Shown one piece after another: positions 1-11,552 of a stretch of DNA of 64,000 bases; position 1 is the stretch's first letter, and the number at the start of each line of letters is the position of its first letter. Location of the stretch: positions 186,001 to 250,000 of the forward strand of contig JANVFP010000009.1 in assembly GCA_027919835.1 (NCBI GenBank), written 5' to 3'. The position numbers and the translations under genes were made by a program. Source of the DNA: Lentinula raphanica. Lineage: Eukaryota > Basidiomycota > Agaricomycetes > Agaricales > Omphalotaceae. Below the pieces are notes generated by a model, which was not told where the DNA came from, ran no database searches, and saw only the letters and a program-made list of their open reading frames with translations.

Positions 1-2
1 TA

Positions 3-1186
3 GCTGCTGGCGGTCGGTGAGCATACAGTTATCAACACCATTGGAGTTGATCATTGAAAGCAAGCCCAGGTATGATAATCTCATTACCCATTTCACTCCA
101 CCGAAGTCGAAAGGCCACGGCAGCTTTGCTTTTGCCCTTCAGATCGACGTTGAGAAGATTTCAGTCATGCTTGCTTTATTCCAAAGCACATCCGTCCAGC
201 CGCTGATCAAAGAAGCCCGCTCATTTGGCTTTTGGAGTCCGAGGCGATGCGATGTCTATGTTATATCTTATCACCCTGGTTTCCTACAAGAACGACTCGA
301 AGTCGTCGCTTGGCTCTGGCAGCATGGAATCAGTGCAGATCTCATGTATGAGTCCGGATTGCAAGAAGTGGAGCAGGAGAATCAAGTCGATATGTGTGCA
401 AGGGAGGGAATATTGTGCGTTTCTCAGATCATTGTATCCACGTAACATTTCCTCATATACCATCCCTCTCAGGTTCACTGTCTATCCACGTCCACGCGCT
501 GGCCGTCGTGATATGACAGCGTTCAAAGTCAAGAGCATCCTCAAAGGCACCGAGTACGAAGGTACTACTATCCCTACCTCTTCTGATCCATCAACTCAAC
601 TCATTATCACTTAGTTTCGAAGTCTGATCTAATTGGATGGCTTCAACATGAGATCGGAGAGCAGAAGCGTATTGATACAACTACTGCATGTACACCGGCC
701 TCTTCTCGATACGGCGTGCTCAGTATTTCTCAAATCGGTCGATCTAATACGGCGGTACCGCCTGGCTCCTCGGATGTACAGCTTTGTCTTCCACAGGAAA
801 CAAAGAAACAGCGCCGGCAAGTCAAGCAAATGTTCCTGGATCGAGGTATGATATCTTTCTCTCACACGGTTTTTCTATGGGACTTACCGGAACAACTTGT
901 GCCAGCATACGACGTTTCCTCGGACCTCAAAGCCACTTTTCAAAGCCCTAACGGAATGCCTGTCGTTGCCGTCGACATTTCATCTTCATTATTCGATGCT
1001 CTCACGCGGAATGCCTCTTGGCTCAATGATGAGGAAGTATGGAAATCTTTAGTTGGAGAATTTTCTAGCTCTGGCTATGCACAACAAGTACATGAGGCAG
1101 TTGCGAAGAAGAAAAGCGAGGGGAACAGCTGGGTCTTACTGGTTGGTGTGAAGGAGGAGAGAGCAGGCCTGTTGAATCTGCGATGA
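3..1186 (+). CDS. GCN2: GCN2 eIF2-alpha kinase, 3' end only (HisRS-like and C-terminal domains)
   Basis: This is the 3' part of the general amino-acid control kinase, which phosphorylates eIF2-alpha when uncharged tRNA accumulates. The kinase domain lies before the window. I read exons 3-16, 70-414, 473-561, 615-845 and 906-1186, with introns of 53-60 nt. The first join gives AAGGRYDNLI, the HisRS motif 2/3-type core. It is followed by RRCDVYVISYHPGFL, the ISADLMYESGL block and, across an intron, the GILFTVYPRPRAG join. The C-terminal ribosome/dimer domain ends with NASWLNDEEVWKSLV and a basic QQVHEAVAKKK segment. The last intron (846-905) is 60 nt with no stop, so it can also be read through; removing it gives FLDRAYDVSSD, which fits the family better. 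No frameshift was seen. Confidence 0.9.
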
Positions 1187-3077
1187 TTTTTAACCTATTT
1201 TCACGAATGGATTTCTCTCTTATGGCTTTACATGTCCTTTCATGCCCATTCAAATCACTTCAATTCACAACTCTACATATATCTAGTGTATCATACCTGC
1301 ATGCTCCGTCATCTCACTTGTGTATTTAACCAAATGTAATATGTATAGGCTGTAGCGCCAGAATATTTTTCTTCAGTGGCTGGCACTGCAAGTAGGGAAT
1401 CAATGATATATTTCAGCTCAAGCTTAGTAGTATCTACATAGCTTGGATTTCTTCGAAGCACAGAGAAAACTCAACACATCGTGGCTCATCCTGCGCTCAC
1501 CATGATGTTGAACGACGGAGCAAGGTCGAATGGTAGCAATTCACCCCACCTTTTGTTGAACATCCCAATCCGCTCCTACTTTGGCGTATTTACGTTGCTT
1601 GAGTGTCAAACAACTGGAGCCATAGAACAGTGCAACGGTACGACCGTCTGGTCTTACAAACAAGGATATTGGAGGCAGAATGATTAGTATGCACATTACA
1701 AGAAGTCGAGCAAGGTGGCTAGGAACGTGCTACAGGAGAAGAAGCCCTACAAGTGGGCATGGCACGACTCAACACCATGAACATACTCAGGCCGAGGAAG
1801 AACGCTGAGTTTGTGACACTGGAACGCATATTGATATAGTACGAATCGAATCTACGATATAAGGGAAGTTCTGAATCTGCTTGATTTTAAGAGCCAATGT
1901 CGTCCGCTCAAAAAAGGGATAGCAATCGACGGAAAATGCGGTACAACAAGAGATATTGATTTGTTGATTGAAGAGAAGATCGAGTCGTTGATAGAGGAGT
2001 GTTCGAAATTAAAAAAAAGTCGAAGTCGAGCCCTCGACCAGCAGAACCTTCCAGGACCTCCAGAATCGAAAACCGAAAGTATGTTAGCGTGGATGTGTAT
2101 CTTGAAACCCTCTCAGATAACTCACCAAAGTTGATTTGATAGCAACGACTCCTCTCAGTGCGGTCATCAACGAGTCTGACTCGAAAGACTAATACAGGCC
2201 TAAAGCTGTGAAAATCGAATGTCTCAACTTTCAATGGAGGCTGAGCGAGTGGCTTAGAAGGGCCCAGAAGGTGGTCAAAGCCAAACACCCAAAGATCCAA
2301 TGGTATTGGTGGATTGTCTCGCCGTCCCACGAAGAGCTGGGAAATTTGCCCTGTTGGTGCTAGTTGGTGCTCTACAAACCGTGTTGTAATTCCTTCTCGG
2401 ATACTTGTCCTCGGTGGGGCCGGAAACCTTTGTTGACTGCGTCAGCCTCAATGTCGCAGCTCTTTCTTCACGATGCGACTTATCAGACGCGTTGCTGAGA
2501 GCGCAACAGGACCATGGTCATAGTCTGGACTCTGGTCATAGTGGAAAGCAAGTGGAAAGAAGCGCCCTGAAGCGCCCGGCCTTGGATTTTTTCACGATTT
2601 TTGTTCGGCTCATCGGCGTCTTTGTTGCAAGCGACTGCCTCTCAATTACGATCTTGAAGTGCTATGACTGCACAGGTACTTTCATAGTGAACAGTCATTC
2701 TCATCCTCCCAAGCCAATCATTCGTTTGGACGATCAAGATTTCGAACTTCGGTGTTTTACAGGTTCATGGCTGTTATAGCGTATAGGACGAGATCTGAGG
2801 ACAGTGCTCACAAGAGCAACAGAATCCGCTCGTTCTGAATTCGGTGTCCTGGCTCAGTTCCCGAATCCCAAACTTCACAGGTCATGGTATTTCTAACCAA
2901 ATGATGGTTCAACTCATCTCATTGATTAGCCTACAGCTTTCATCAGGGCTACTCCTCATCGGACATTTATAATCAACTTTTTGAGTATGGCTCTTACCGT
3001 TCTCCTGGGCTTAAACTTCTTTTACTCACTGTCGAACCTCCGTTTTCCTTAGCTTCTGGCAGATATCTCCATCGACG
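1187..3077. other. Intergenic stretch without a supportable gene
   Basis: This stretch holds short open frames on both strands, the longest 140 codons on the minus strand at 1908-2330 and 124 codons on the plus strand at 2405-2779. None shows a recognisable domain or a convincing exon chain. The segment near 1860-2060 reads as a short Lys/Glu-rich frame on the plus strand that may be an eroded coding relic, but I could not join it to anything. The part after about 2900 is probably the promoter of the CFEM gene. Confidence 0.4.
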
Positions 3078-3915
3078 ATGTACATACTGGTCACCATATC
3101 AGTCTTCATGGCCGTTCAATCCGCATTGGGTCAACTTTCAGAGCTGCCAACGTGTGCTGATGAATGTGTGCAGAATGCTCTCTTGGCCCTTGACTGCCCC
3201 CCGTCAGTCCTTTGACGTTGTTCCTCGTATACCTTCCCGGTGGTCATACTGATAGTTTTCGTACTTTCGCAGCAAGGAAGTCAGTTGCTTATGCACCGCT
3301 ACGTCTATTCTACCTGTTGTATCTCAATGTTCTGCATCGTCTTGCTCTGCGGCTGATCAGGCAACGGTCGTTGATGACCTTGACGCTGTTTGTGATGGTG
3401 AGTTTCCTATTTTGAAGATATGGGCAAACCCTCAGCCTGGATTTCAGTCAGGATAGCTACGTCGAGCATCTTAGAGGGTTCGTAAATATCTTCGGCTTTT
3501 GTTACAGGCTCTTTGGGATTCATCAATATGCCTAAAAACAGAGGCAAGCTTAGTAATCCCGGAGTCGGGCTTGAACTTGACCGTCACCCCTGGCCTGCCC
3601 TCCGTCCTCCCGCAGCCTCTTACCGTTGTCCCATTGACCTCTGGGTCTCTGAGGGCCAGTGCAAGTGACGTGCCCCGCAGTGGAGCAAGCATTGTCAACG
3701 CAACAGTAACTGTCACAAATGCAGCAATTACTACTAGTACCACACTGAACGTTACTGCACCGAATTCGAAAAGCTCTGTAGGAACCAGTGGTACGGCTTC
3801 GATATCGAATGGTGCGGGCAAAACAGTACCAGTCGCTGATCGGGATGGAAGCACTCTCGGACTACTTCAGATGGTAGTCGGGGGTGCAGCATTGATGGTT
3901 TGGATGGATGGGTAG
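3078..3915 (+). CDS. CFEM-domain secreted protein, probably GPI-anchored
   Basis: Three exons (3078-3202, 3273-3397, 3542-3915) join in frame to give 207 residues. Residues 1-18 form a signal peptide ending ...AVQSALG. A CFEM module follows with eight cysteines in the fungal order: CADEC, DC, SCLC, QC, SSC and VC, with the conserved Asp before the third cysteine (LALDC). The rest is a Ser/Thr/Pro-rich spacer with several N-glycosylation sites (NLT, NAT, NVT), and the protein ends in a short hydrophobic stretch (LLQMVVGGAALMVW) that suits a GPI signal. CFEM proteins sit at the cell surface; some bind haem, others act in adhesion or host contact. The second intron, 144 nt, is long for this region and could hide another small exon. 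The first ATG with a clear signal peptide was taken as start. Confidence 0.8.
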
Positions 3916-4195
3916 GTTGTGATGGACATCAGTTGAGTAGAGATGTCGGAATTCCCATAGTACTGATTTTCGTTTCGTATTTGGTTTAAGTTATTCACTA
4001 TTATATAACCCCACTTTCATTGACCGGGTGCAAGCTGATTTCAGAATCTGGCTGATGGCATACATAGACGCCTTGAAAAATCTGCTGAAGCCGTTCACAT
4101 GGTGAGACTCGTGTACAACGTCCTTTCCGTGCGTACCAGGGCTGCCGTTGGTAGAAATTGTCGCCTCGTTCGTTTCAACCGTAATCACAAACAAC

Positions 4196-6478
4196 CTATA
4201 ATCCTACCCTGCACAACCTTCCATCTTCCACAACTTCCCAACGGTCACCTCCAACTGAGATGGTCCCATATAAAAGCTGATCTGGATCCCATCTATCTTT
4301 AACAGCAAGTAATCGGTCGTAATGCTCCCCGTAAAATGCGGATTTCCAGTCAGGAGCGAAAGGGTCAGCCTACCAGTCGAAACATCAATCAGTAAGAGGT
4401 AGTTGTCAATGAGTCAGATGCTGGACCTCATTAGCATACGCTCCCCCCGCAACTGACAGTTTCTTCAACGGTTCGTCGAACAAAACACTTATCCGTCTCT
4501 GATCATCCCGGATACGTGTCAACGGATCCTCGTCGTCGAAAAACCTGATGCATCAATGATCAGAATTAATTGCAAGCAAGCTAGACTCAAACTCACAAAA
4601 TTGTGTCATACATTCTCTCAGCCTCTCGCCACTCAGGATGGACAGCGTTGTCTGGATACCCTCCCGCTTTCCATGAAGGCTTCAATCCGAGATCCCATAC
4701 ATATGCTCCTCCCACCTCTACGATTTCCCACGCAGTCCTCATGAACTCCTTTAGCCCTTTCTCACTTCGAAACAATGATCCCGGAAGCAGTCTTCCTCCG
4801 AGCTGATACCCCATTATGTCGAAATTATCATACCCATCTACTGCATCTATGTACGTCTCATGTTCGGTGATATTGAAGACGTATTGTATCCCGAGGGTGT
4901 CGAGGGTTCGTAAGAATGGAGAGAGCATAGAACGGATCGTGGATTGAGACACATTGGGTCCAATGAGAGGATCGAGACGGAATTTGTAAGAGTTGTAGGT
5001 TGCGTCAAGGAATGCGCCAATGGAGAGGAGAGGAGGGACTATGCGTTGGTACGCGGCGATACCTTGCCAGTATCTATCACGAGAGGTACCTTCGGAGGAA
5101 AAGAACAATCGCGCCTTGGTGATACGCATATCCGGGTGGGCTTTGACGGTTACTGACCATACTATCCCGTATGTTCCGCCTCCCTATGTGAGTGATGCAT
5201 GAGTCAGAGCATGCATAGAGCAATGGTTTCAACCAGCCTTACCCCTCCGCTAAGTGCCCAATATAAATCTTTGTTCTTCGAAGGTGACGCTGTGACAAAT
5301 TTTCCTGTGGTGGTAATTACTTCAAACTCCAGCGTATGGTCTGCTGCAAGCCCCAAAACCTTGATTTAGGATTCTTGAGATGCCGTTCACGATGAATACC
5401 CACAAGCCCGAGAACAAACTCACAGAGCTCAATATAGAATGACCCCCTCCTTGTATATAACCTCCTGCAAAACCTACAGTCTTGATAGAAAAGTTAGTCA
5501 GCACATACAGAGGCTATCGAAGAGTTGGACACGAGCTTGAGACCTACCGGACACTCTCCTGCAACGATCAGATGTCCATGTTTCGTTGCTTCGGCGTTGA
5601 CTTCTGCGCCCTGAAGCCCAGCTTGCACCTTTAGCGCCGGGCCAGTATAGCTGGATCCAGGGGAAGAGTATCTCTCAAACCATTCTGTTTCTTTCAAATG
5701 ATGCATCCAGACAGATATAGCTCCTGCCCCGGTAGATCGTCCCATATAACTATCGATCATATAACTCAATTCGTCAACCCGATGAACAAGAACTCACTCA
5801 TGCCCAGTATTCTTGACAACAAGTCGGATATTGTGTTCTCTTGCAAACTCGACTGTCTTCATCACATGCATAGGCTCCGACACGTTAACTGTGTATTTGA
5901 CGTATGACCCAATGTAGCACGGATATTCTCTCGGTGTGAAGGGATCACAGCTCTTGTTAAGAAAGACGGCGTCCATTATAGAGGAAGGGTGAGAGATGCT
6001 GTAGTCAACATGATCAATGGATACGTTGTATCAGTATAGGACATAATCAATCCCACAAGATCGAAGGGGGGTTCTCGACAGTCCATTCTTCAATTTCCAT
6101 CGCTTGGGTTCTTGAACCACAACAATCGAAAATATAGCTCGTGAATACTCACTGCATTTCCGTCTGGTGCCAATTCCTCTTCACGTCCTCGCACGCATCT
6201 TGATCGTAGTGAGGATCATGACATGGACTACCGACGGGAATGGTCTTGATCAACCGTCCGTCGACCGAGGCGTTTAGTGCATCCCAGGTATCTGGCGTGG
6301 GCCAGGAAGCGTCGCCAGGGAACGTTCGACAGGAGGAGGAGGGTATTGAGAGATCGAAGGTCGGGAAGTCCTGAGGACCATGCTGACTATAAAGAGTAGA
6401 TGATAGAGTCGAGAACTCTTGAAGAATGACGTGTAACGTTGAGAACGACGAAAGCAGCTGGGATAAATTCAGCCACAT
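4196..6478 (-). CDS. FAD-linked oxidoreductase, berberine bridge enzyme type
   Basis: A multi-exon gene for a secreted-type flavin oxidase. From the N-terminus I see the fungal lead block CRTFPGDASWPTPDTWDAL, then CHDPHYDQDAC, then after an intron HISHPSSIMDAVF, the FAD-domain core VVKNTGHE (the His is the usual covalent flavin site), GRSTGAGAISVW, and GECPTVGFAGG-YIQGGGHS across a splice junction. In related enzymes the Cys here can be the second flavin link. Then come the LYWALSGGG-type region and TYGIVWSVTVKAHP. The C-terminal BBE segment is ADPFAPDWKSAFYG, and the gene ends ...RWEVVEDGRLCRVGL. Such enzymes oxidise sugars, alkaloids or other secondary metabolites; the substrate cannot be read here. 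The N-terminus is uncertain: a short upstream exon starting near 6683 could supply a membrane or signal segment. No disabling change was found. Confidence 0.88.
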
Positions 6479-7204
6479 TTTAATTTGTGACGCTTGAAGT
6501 CTGAACTACTAGTCTGAAACAAGGAAATTAGTCGGTATAGGTCGAAGCTTCGTTGAAAGAGCTACAGGAGGCCGTTCTATTCGAAGGCTACCACAGGTAA
6601 GATATATGTATCCCGTGAAAATAAAGACACACCCCCACGATGATAAGAGCTCCTTGGACTCGAGGCACGGGAGGCTTAACCATTTGTATCGCAGAATCAA
6701 TTGACGGAAACAAAGTCAAGAATTCTCCTTGAATGACCTGATTTCCTCCATATCAGAGTGTATTGGAATGCTAATGACCATGAGTACAATCAGATAACAA
6801 GGGAAATATACGTAGTCCTCTTTTATTTTCCTTTGTTGCGTTTATGCGCCCCAGTTTTATATTATCTTGAGAGCAATATCCCGAGAGAGTGAAGGACTCG
6901 GAAGATCATTGCCCCCAACTTGAGGAAAATATGAGTACCGTACGAGGAGCAGCTCTGCTACTTGGCGTCGCATGTCAAAACCCGCACTCGGACTTCGTTA
7001 GAAACAGGAAAAGTCATTTGGAAAAGTGGATCATCACGAGTTTCATTTGGCTCTTATGCAGAAGAATGACAAAGACTTTCGCAAGGTGAACTCAGCGAAC
7101 CCGATATCGATCCTGTACATCACGCTTTCAATGCTCCCTATTATCCAAGTCCTGATGACGGTGACGTAGGGTCTCAGGGTTCAATGAGGTCCAGGACGGG
7201 AAGT
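6479..7204. other. Intergenic region between two minus-strand genes
   Basis: I see no convincing gene. It should contain the promoter and 5' end of the FAD oxidase (a possible extra first exon lies at about 6630-6683 on the minus strand) and the 3' untranslated region of the AA9 gene. Confidence 0.4.
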
Positions 7205-8459
7205 TCAGCAAGTGAAGACATCAGGTCCTATGTAGGATTTCGTTGAACACAACCCGGAGCTTTTTGAAGTCAACTCTTACCTGGAACGGTATAGTTGGTG
7301 ACTGGTGGGTAATATATGTTGATGGTGATTCCAGGGTCTGTCCCTACGGAAAAGAAACGTTGAACCTCAGGACCAGGAGCGAGATGGCTGCAAGACTAAA
7401 GCTACTTACCAGCATACGCACCCGGGAAACTCACAGTACTTGGCTCAGTACTTCCACCGCCAGTGATTTGGAGTTGGGCGCACTCCATCTAATGAAAGCG
7501 CCGACAGCGTTCATTCGTGCACGTAACGAGGACAAAAACTCTTTAGCATGTGTTCACTTACGTAGAACTGAGCTCCAGGGTAGGTACTCGCTGCATGCAA
7601 TGCTAGAATGAACAATGTTTCAGTTTCATCCATCGAACAAATACCTGACATGTTTGGCCGGGAAGGGGGGCTGAACGGATAATACTCACCAATAATCTCA
7701 TGCCTGAGCAGATACTGCCCTGCAGGAATACACGAAGGGATGTTGAAAGTGACCTTGCCATCGTTCGCAATGAGACGATCGACGCCCCAGGTCTGATTCG
7801 AAGCGATATATCCATCCTCCCATATCTTGAACCATTTGAGGCCTGTGACGTCGGTCTGCGTAGCGTTGGGAATGGCAGCTCTAATGACACGAAAGATCAC
7901 TCAAAACTGGAGTGGAGCAGAGGAACTGTAGAGCGAACTCACAAGTATGAGATAACCGGCCCTTTGTGGCTGGGATCGATTGGGTCTGCTGGGTCTGTAG
8001 GATCAGCACCAGCAAGCGTATGGTGCCATTCGGCTGTTACTTGAGCTCCAGCTGGTACGGGAATGATGGTTTGAGAGATGGGTTGGTGGTACGGGTTGAT
8101 ACCACCGTTGCAAATAATGTCTATAGGAAAAGAGTGAGTTTTCAGGCTATGATGAGTGATGCCCGGTTTGTGCTCACCATTGGATGTTACATCGGTAATT
8201 GGCTACGCAGAGAATTGCGGAACTTGAGCTGACAGAAAGGCCGTAATTCTATACCCGAACGTACACCATCATAATCCGGGACACGGATACCATTCAGATG
8301 ACCTTGATCGACGCCATTAACATACAGCTCCTAGTCAAGTTGACGGATATCAGCACAGTGGATGCGGACAAACTATGGACTCACTTGGAAAATTGTATGC
8401 GCAACAGCTTTCAAGCCAAAGAGCAAAAGTCCAGTGGCGATTGAGAGCTTAGGAGCCAT
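7205..8459 (-). CDS. AA9 lytic polysaccharide monooxygenase (formerly GH61)
   Basis: A copper enzyme that oxidatively cleaves cellulose or related glucans outside the cell. The first exon (8459-8385) encodes exactly a 20-residue signal peptide followed by HTIFQ, so His21 becomes the N-terminal His of the copper brace after processing. Next come [22 protein letters not shown], and VTAEWHHT, which holds the second brace His. Further on are [30 protein letters not shown] and AQFYMECAQLQ, with the axial Tyr and the Cys that pairs with the earlier Cys. After [18 protein letters not shown] a last intron leads to a tiny final exon giving PDVFTC and stop. There is no CBM1 or GPI tail, so this is a single-domain AA9. 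At least six short introns interrupt it, and no damage is visible. Confidence 0.93.
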
Positions 8460-10421
8460 TGTTGAAGCGAGCGGGATTTCCGCAACTGAATGTCTAATAT
8501 ATGGCTGGAAGCTCGGATATCCACACAAACAGGCTGAAAATGGTGCACTGCCAAACGTCCCGCCGATGTTTAGCCTTGATTGACTCTATTTCAATCAGGG
8601 TTTTAGCTCGATTCTAGCGAGGAAACGTACAAGAACGTACCTATGATATCACTTTTAATACAATAAAGTTATCGCAATTCCAGCACACAGAACAAAATCG
8701 TTGTATGACTGCTGCCAAGCGAGGAGACTGGAGAGGAAAGAGCGATAATCCAGAGAGTTATTTCCGGCAATGTTGAATCCAGGTCGGGTCGGCGGGAATC
8801 CTCAGAAAAGTATCTTGTCATCAGACTTCAGAGATACACGAGCAATGCCTTCTGATATCAGCGTTGAACAGAAACCATAGGAAACCGAAGGGACCGGTCA
8901 CCGAAGTACTGCTTTGCAAATGCAAGCATAAGTTTCCGGAAATTCGGAAGGGTCAAGCGCACGCGATTCTAGAAGGACCACATGTCTGGCACTCATTAAG
9001 AGCACAGATATGGTGGTTAACATAGACCATAGAGCTCCTGCTACGTCCGGATCCATATCAAGTTAAGGCTTTTGAGGTTGAAAGTTTGAGGCTTACCGGG
9101 ACCATCTGAACAACATGGTGGTCGCGTGGAGTCTTGTGACGAGTTTTTGCGAAGAGATTTCCCAACATAGAGCATCTACATTTAAATGAGAATTATCAGA
9201 CGTTGTCGCGTTGCAGTTGGCCTCAACTTGGTGACTTACAGTGACGGTGATGAAGCTTGAGCTTGAAGCGGGCTCGAAGCTTGAAGATTTATCATTTCAG
9301 GCTGAATCATTATTAATATCCATGGCGCAAAAAATAAGTACACGGTCACGTGGTGCTGTTTCGTAGTTAGGCGCCCTGTACATGTACTAGTAGACATCCA
9401 TCATTCATATTCAGCATCCATTGGCAGTGGTCGAACATGAGATGTAGTTACACTGTACACTGTACAGTGCATTTCGAAAATTGTATGTATCGTAGCAGTG
9501 GAGCAATAGATCTCATCAGCGTTAAATAACAGGCCAGAAAGGGCTCGGGGCTCGTAGAGTTGAACGGGGATCCGGGGGATGGCCTTATGATAAGAAACTG
9601 CTCGTCATGATTTTGACCGTTTGTACGCGTCGGTACCAGACAATTGATAGCCCGGTAGTTACTAGTAGATTATAAGTACTATAGTCTATAGGGCTGCGTA
9701 GAGCCGGGGATATCGGACTCGAAATAGAAAAAATCTAGCTATGGGTACGTAGGAGCTTGTAGGATATGAGTATCGTCTACAAAGCAAGCTACTTCAAACT
9801 CCTTCCTTGAAGCTCATTGGCCCGCTCGATTACCAGTCCATAATCATGATACGGGACACGGACATCTTTTGAGATTGATCTTTGCTCTGATATACGTCAG
9901 CGGCTATGTGAGAGTACAAGGTCATAATATTCCAAACTTGTCGTATTCTGTTGTTGCTGTCGGTTCCAGAGATCCTTTGTTCGGCCTCCTGGTATTTCAG
10001 CAGAATTAAATTCATTGACACTGATGGCAGTGGAATGATTATCTTGAATCCTTGGTTCATGGGACAACGGGTAACCATGCTCTCCATCTTTGCAAGTTTT
10101 TCGTGCAAGTGCTTTGCTGCTGTCAAATACGAAGGCCGAATAGTCGCGCTACCGTGACGGTGTTGAAAATGCTTGAAAATGGAGGAAAATGGCCGCGGAA
10201 CGGGTCTGTCCCATGTTCCCACGGACACGAGGAAAAGGGGTTCTCAGCTTTGTTGTTCTTGCTTCTCTTCTTATACGTTGACGACTACGCTAGAGCTTGG
10301 AAACACGATTTCTCAAGTTGCTGTGCGACACACCCAGCTCTTACCGAAGCGGTCCTATACTCAAAACAAGTCGTATCATATTGACGACTTTCCACCATCC
10401 CATTCACGCGTACAACATATC
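8460..10421. other. Intergenic region, divergent promoters
   Basis: This separates the AA9 gene (minus) from the FAR-17a gene (plus) and should hold both promoters. A small cluster of GCTTGA/GCTCGA-like repeats lies at about 9255-9295. A 132-codon minus-strand frame at 9830-10228 has no recognisable content. I see no gene. Confidence 0.4.
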
Positions 10422-11552
10422 ATGCGCATCGATCTCTATGATTCCCTAGGCGCGTCTCAACCTTTCGATTCCCAAAAAGCCTATGTTACTTCGCCATGGT
10501 TCTCGTCTATGACGCTGGCTGCGATAAGAGGCACGATTGCGGTTTATACCCTTGTTACATTACTGGTCATATTGATATGGCAAGCCACCGTGTTACGCGA
10601 TGTAAACGGGTACGTTCTTTGTTCTCTCTGTTCGATGTTATATACGGGTGAATTGACATTTACGATGATTTTTTGTCGCAATCATCGCAGATATTTCTCA
10701 TACTTCACTGAGCTCACACATATCGGCATCTGCTCGTACTACTGGACGTCGTTCACTCAGACTTTCATATATGCTCTCCGCCAACGACATTCTATTGAGA
10801 CTACTCCAGAATACCCTTTACAACAATGGCCTCGCTTTTTGCAGCTAATGCATATCATGCTGGAATCAACTGTTGTCTCTTATCGTGCGTAATCCGGTCT
10901 TCCGTACTATCTCCAACAATAACTAACAATCATCGACATCACAGCTATTCTGGTTACTGTTGTTTTCTGGGCCCTCCTCGCATCTCCGACAGTTTTTTCA
11001 ACTAAATTCAATGGTTCGTGCAACGTTTGGTTTCCATAAGATCACGATTGAAGCTGACACGATGCCGGTTCCCGGTTCAGCATGGTCAAATCTGTCCCTC
11101 CATATATTAAACAGCGTATGGTCACTGTTTGAAATGATAGGAACGAACTCTCCGGCGCCTCGCTGGTGTATGCTCCCGTGCATGATCATCATTCTCGCGT
11201 TGTATCTTGCTGTAGCGTACATTACACATGCCACCCAGGGATTTTATCGTGAGTCCCTTCGAATTTTCATCTATATCTGCCAGATTGATTCGTTCCATCA
11301 GCATACTCGTTCCTCGATCCCTCAACTTCGCATTCGCTCTTAGCAGGATACATCGTCGGCATCGGCGTCGCGGCGTGTATCGTCTTCTCGTTAGCGAAGA
11401 CGATAATGTGGTACCGGGCAAAACGAACGGCAAGAAAACCATCTATGGCAACCATTGAGATCAGGAACTTGCATGGAACACAGGATGATCCTCTGAGGTT
11501 AGAACCTGATGCAGGACTAGGCAAGAGTGAAAAGTCAGAGTCCATGGTGTGA
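10422..11552 (+). CDS. FAR-17a/AIG1-like multi-pass membrane protein
   Basis: A membrane protein of the family that includes human AIG1 and ADTRP, which in animals hydrolyse fatty-acid esters of hydroxy fatty acids; the fungal role is not established. The start MRIDLYDSLG precedes a first hydrophobic helix. Spliced joins give VLRDVNGYFSYFTELTHIGI, the TVVSYPILVTVVFWALL helix, KFNAWSNLSLHILNSVW and AYITHATQGFYPYSFLDP, followed by YIVGIGVAACIVFSLA and a cytosolic Lys/Arg-rich tail ending KSESMV. Introns are short, and a small exon before YIVGI must be spliced in, starting at about 11301. About six membrane segments are visible. The motifs YFSYFT, STWSN-like and THATQGFYPYSFLDP match what I know of fungal members of this family. 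Confidence 0.75.

Noticed and set aside
1908..2330. 140-codon minus-strand open frame
   Set aside because: No domain, no signal peptide, no exon partners, and the composition does not resemble the real genes; probably chance.
9830..10228. 132-codon minus-strand open frame
   Set aside because: No recognisable motif; it lies in the promoter region of the FAR-17a gene.
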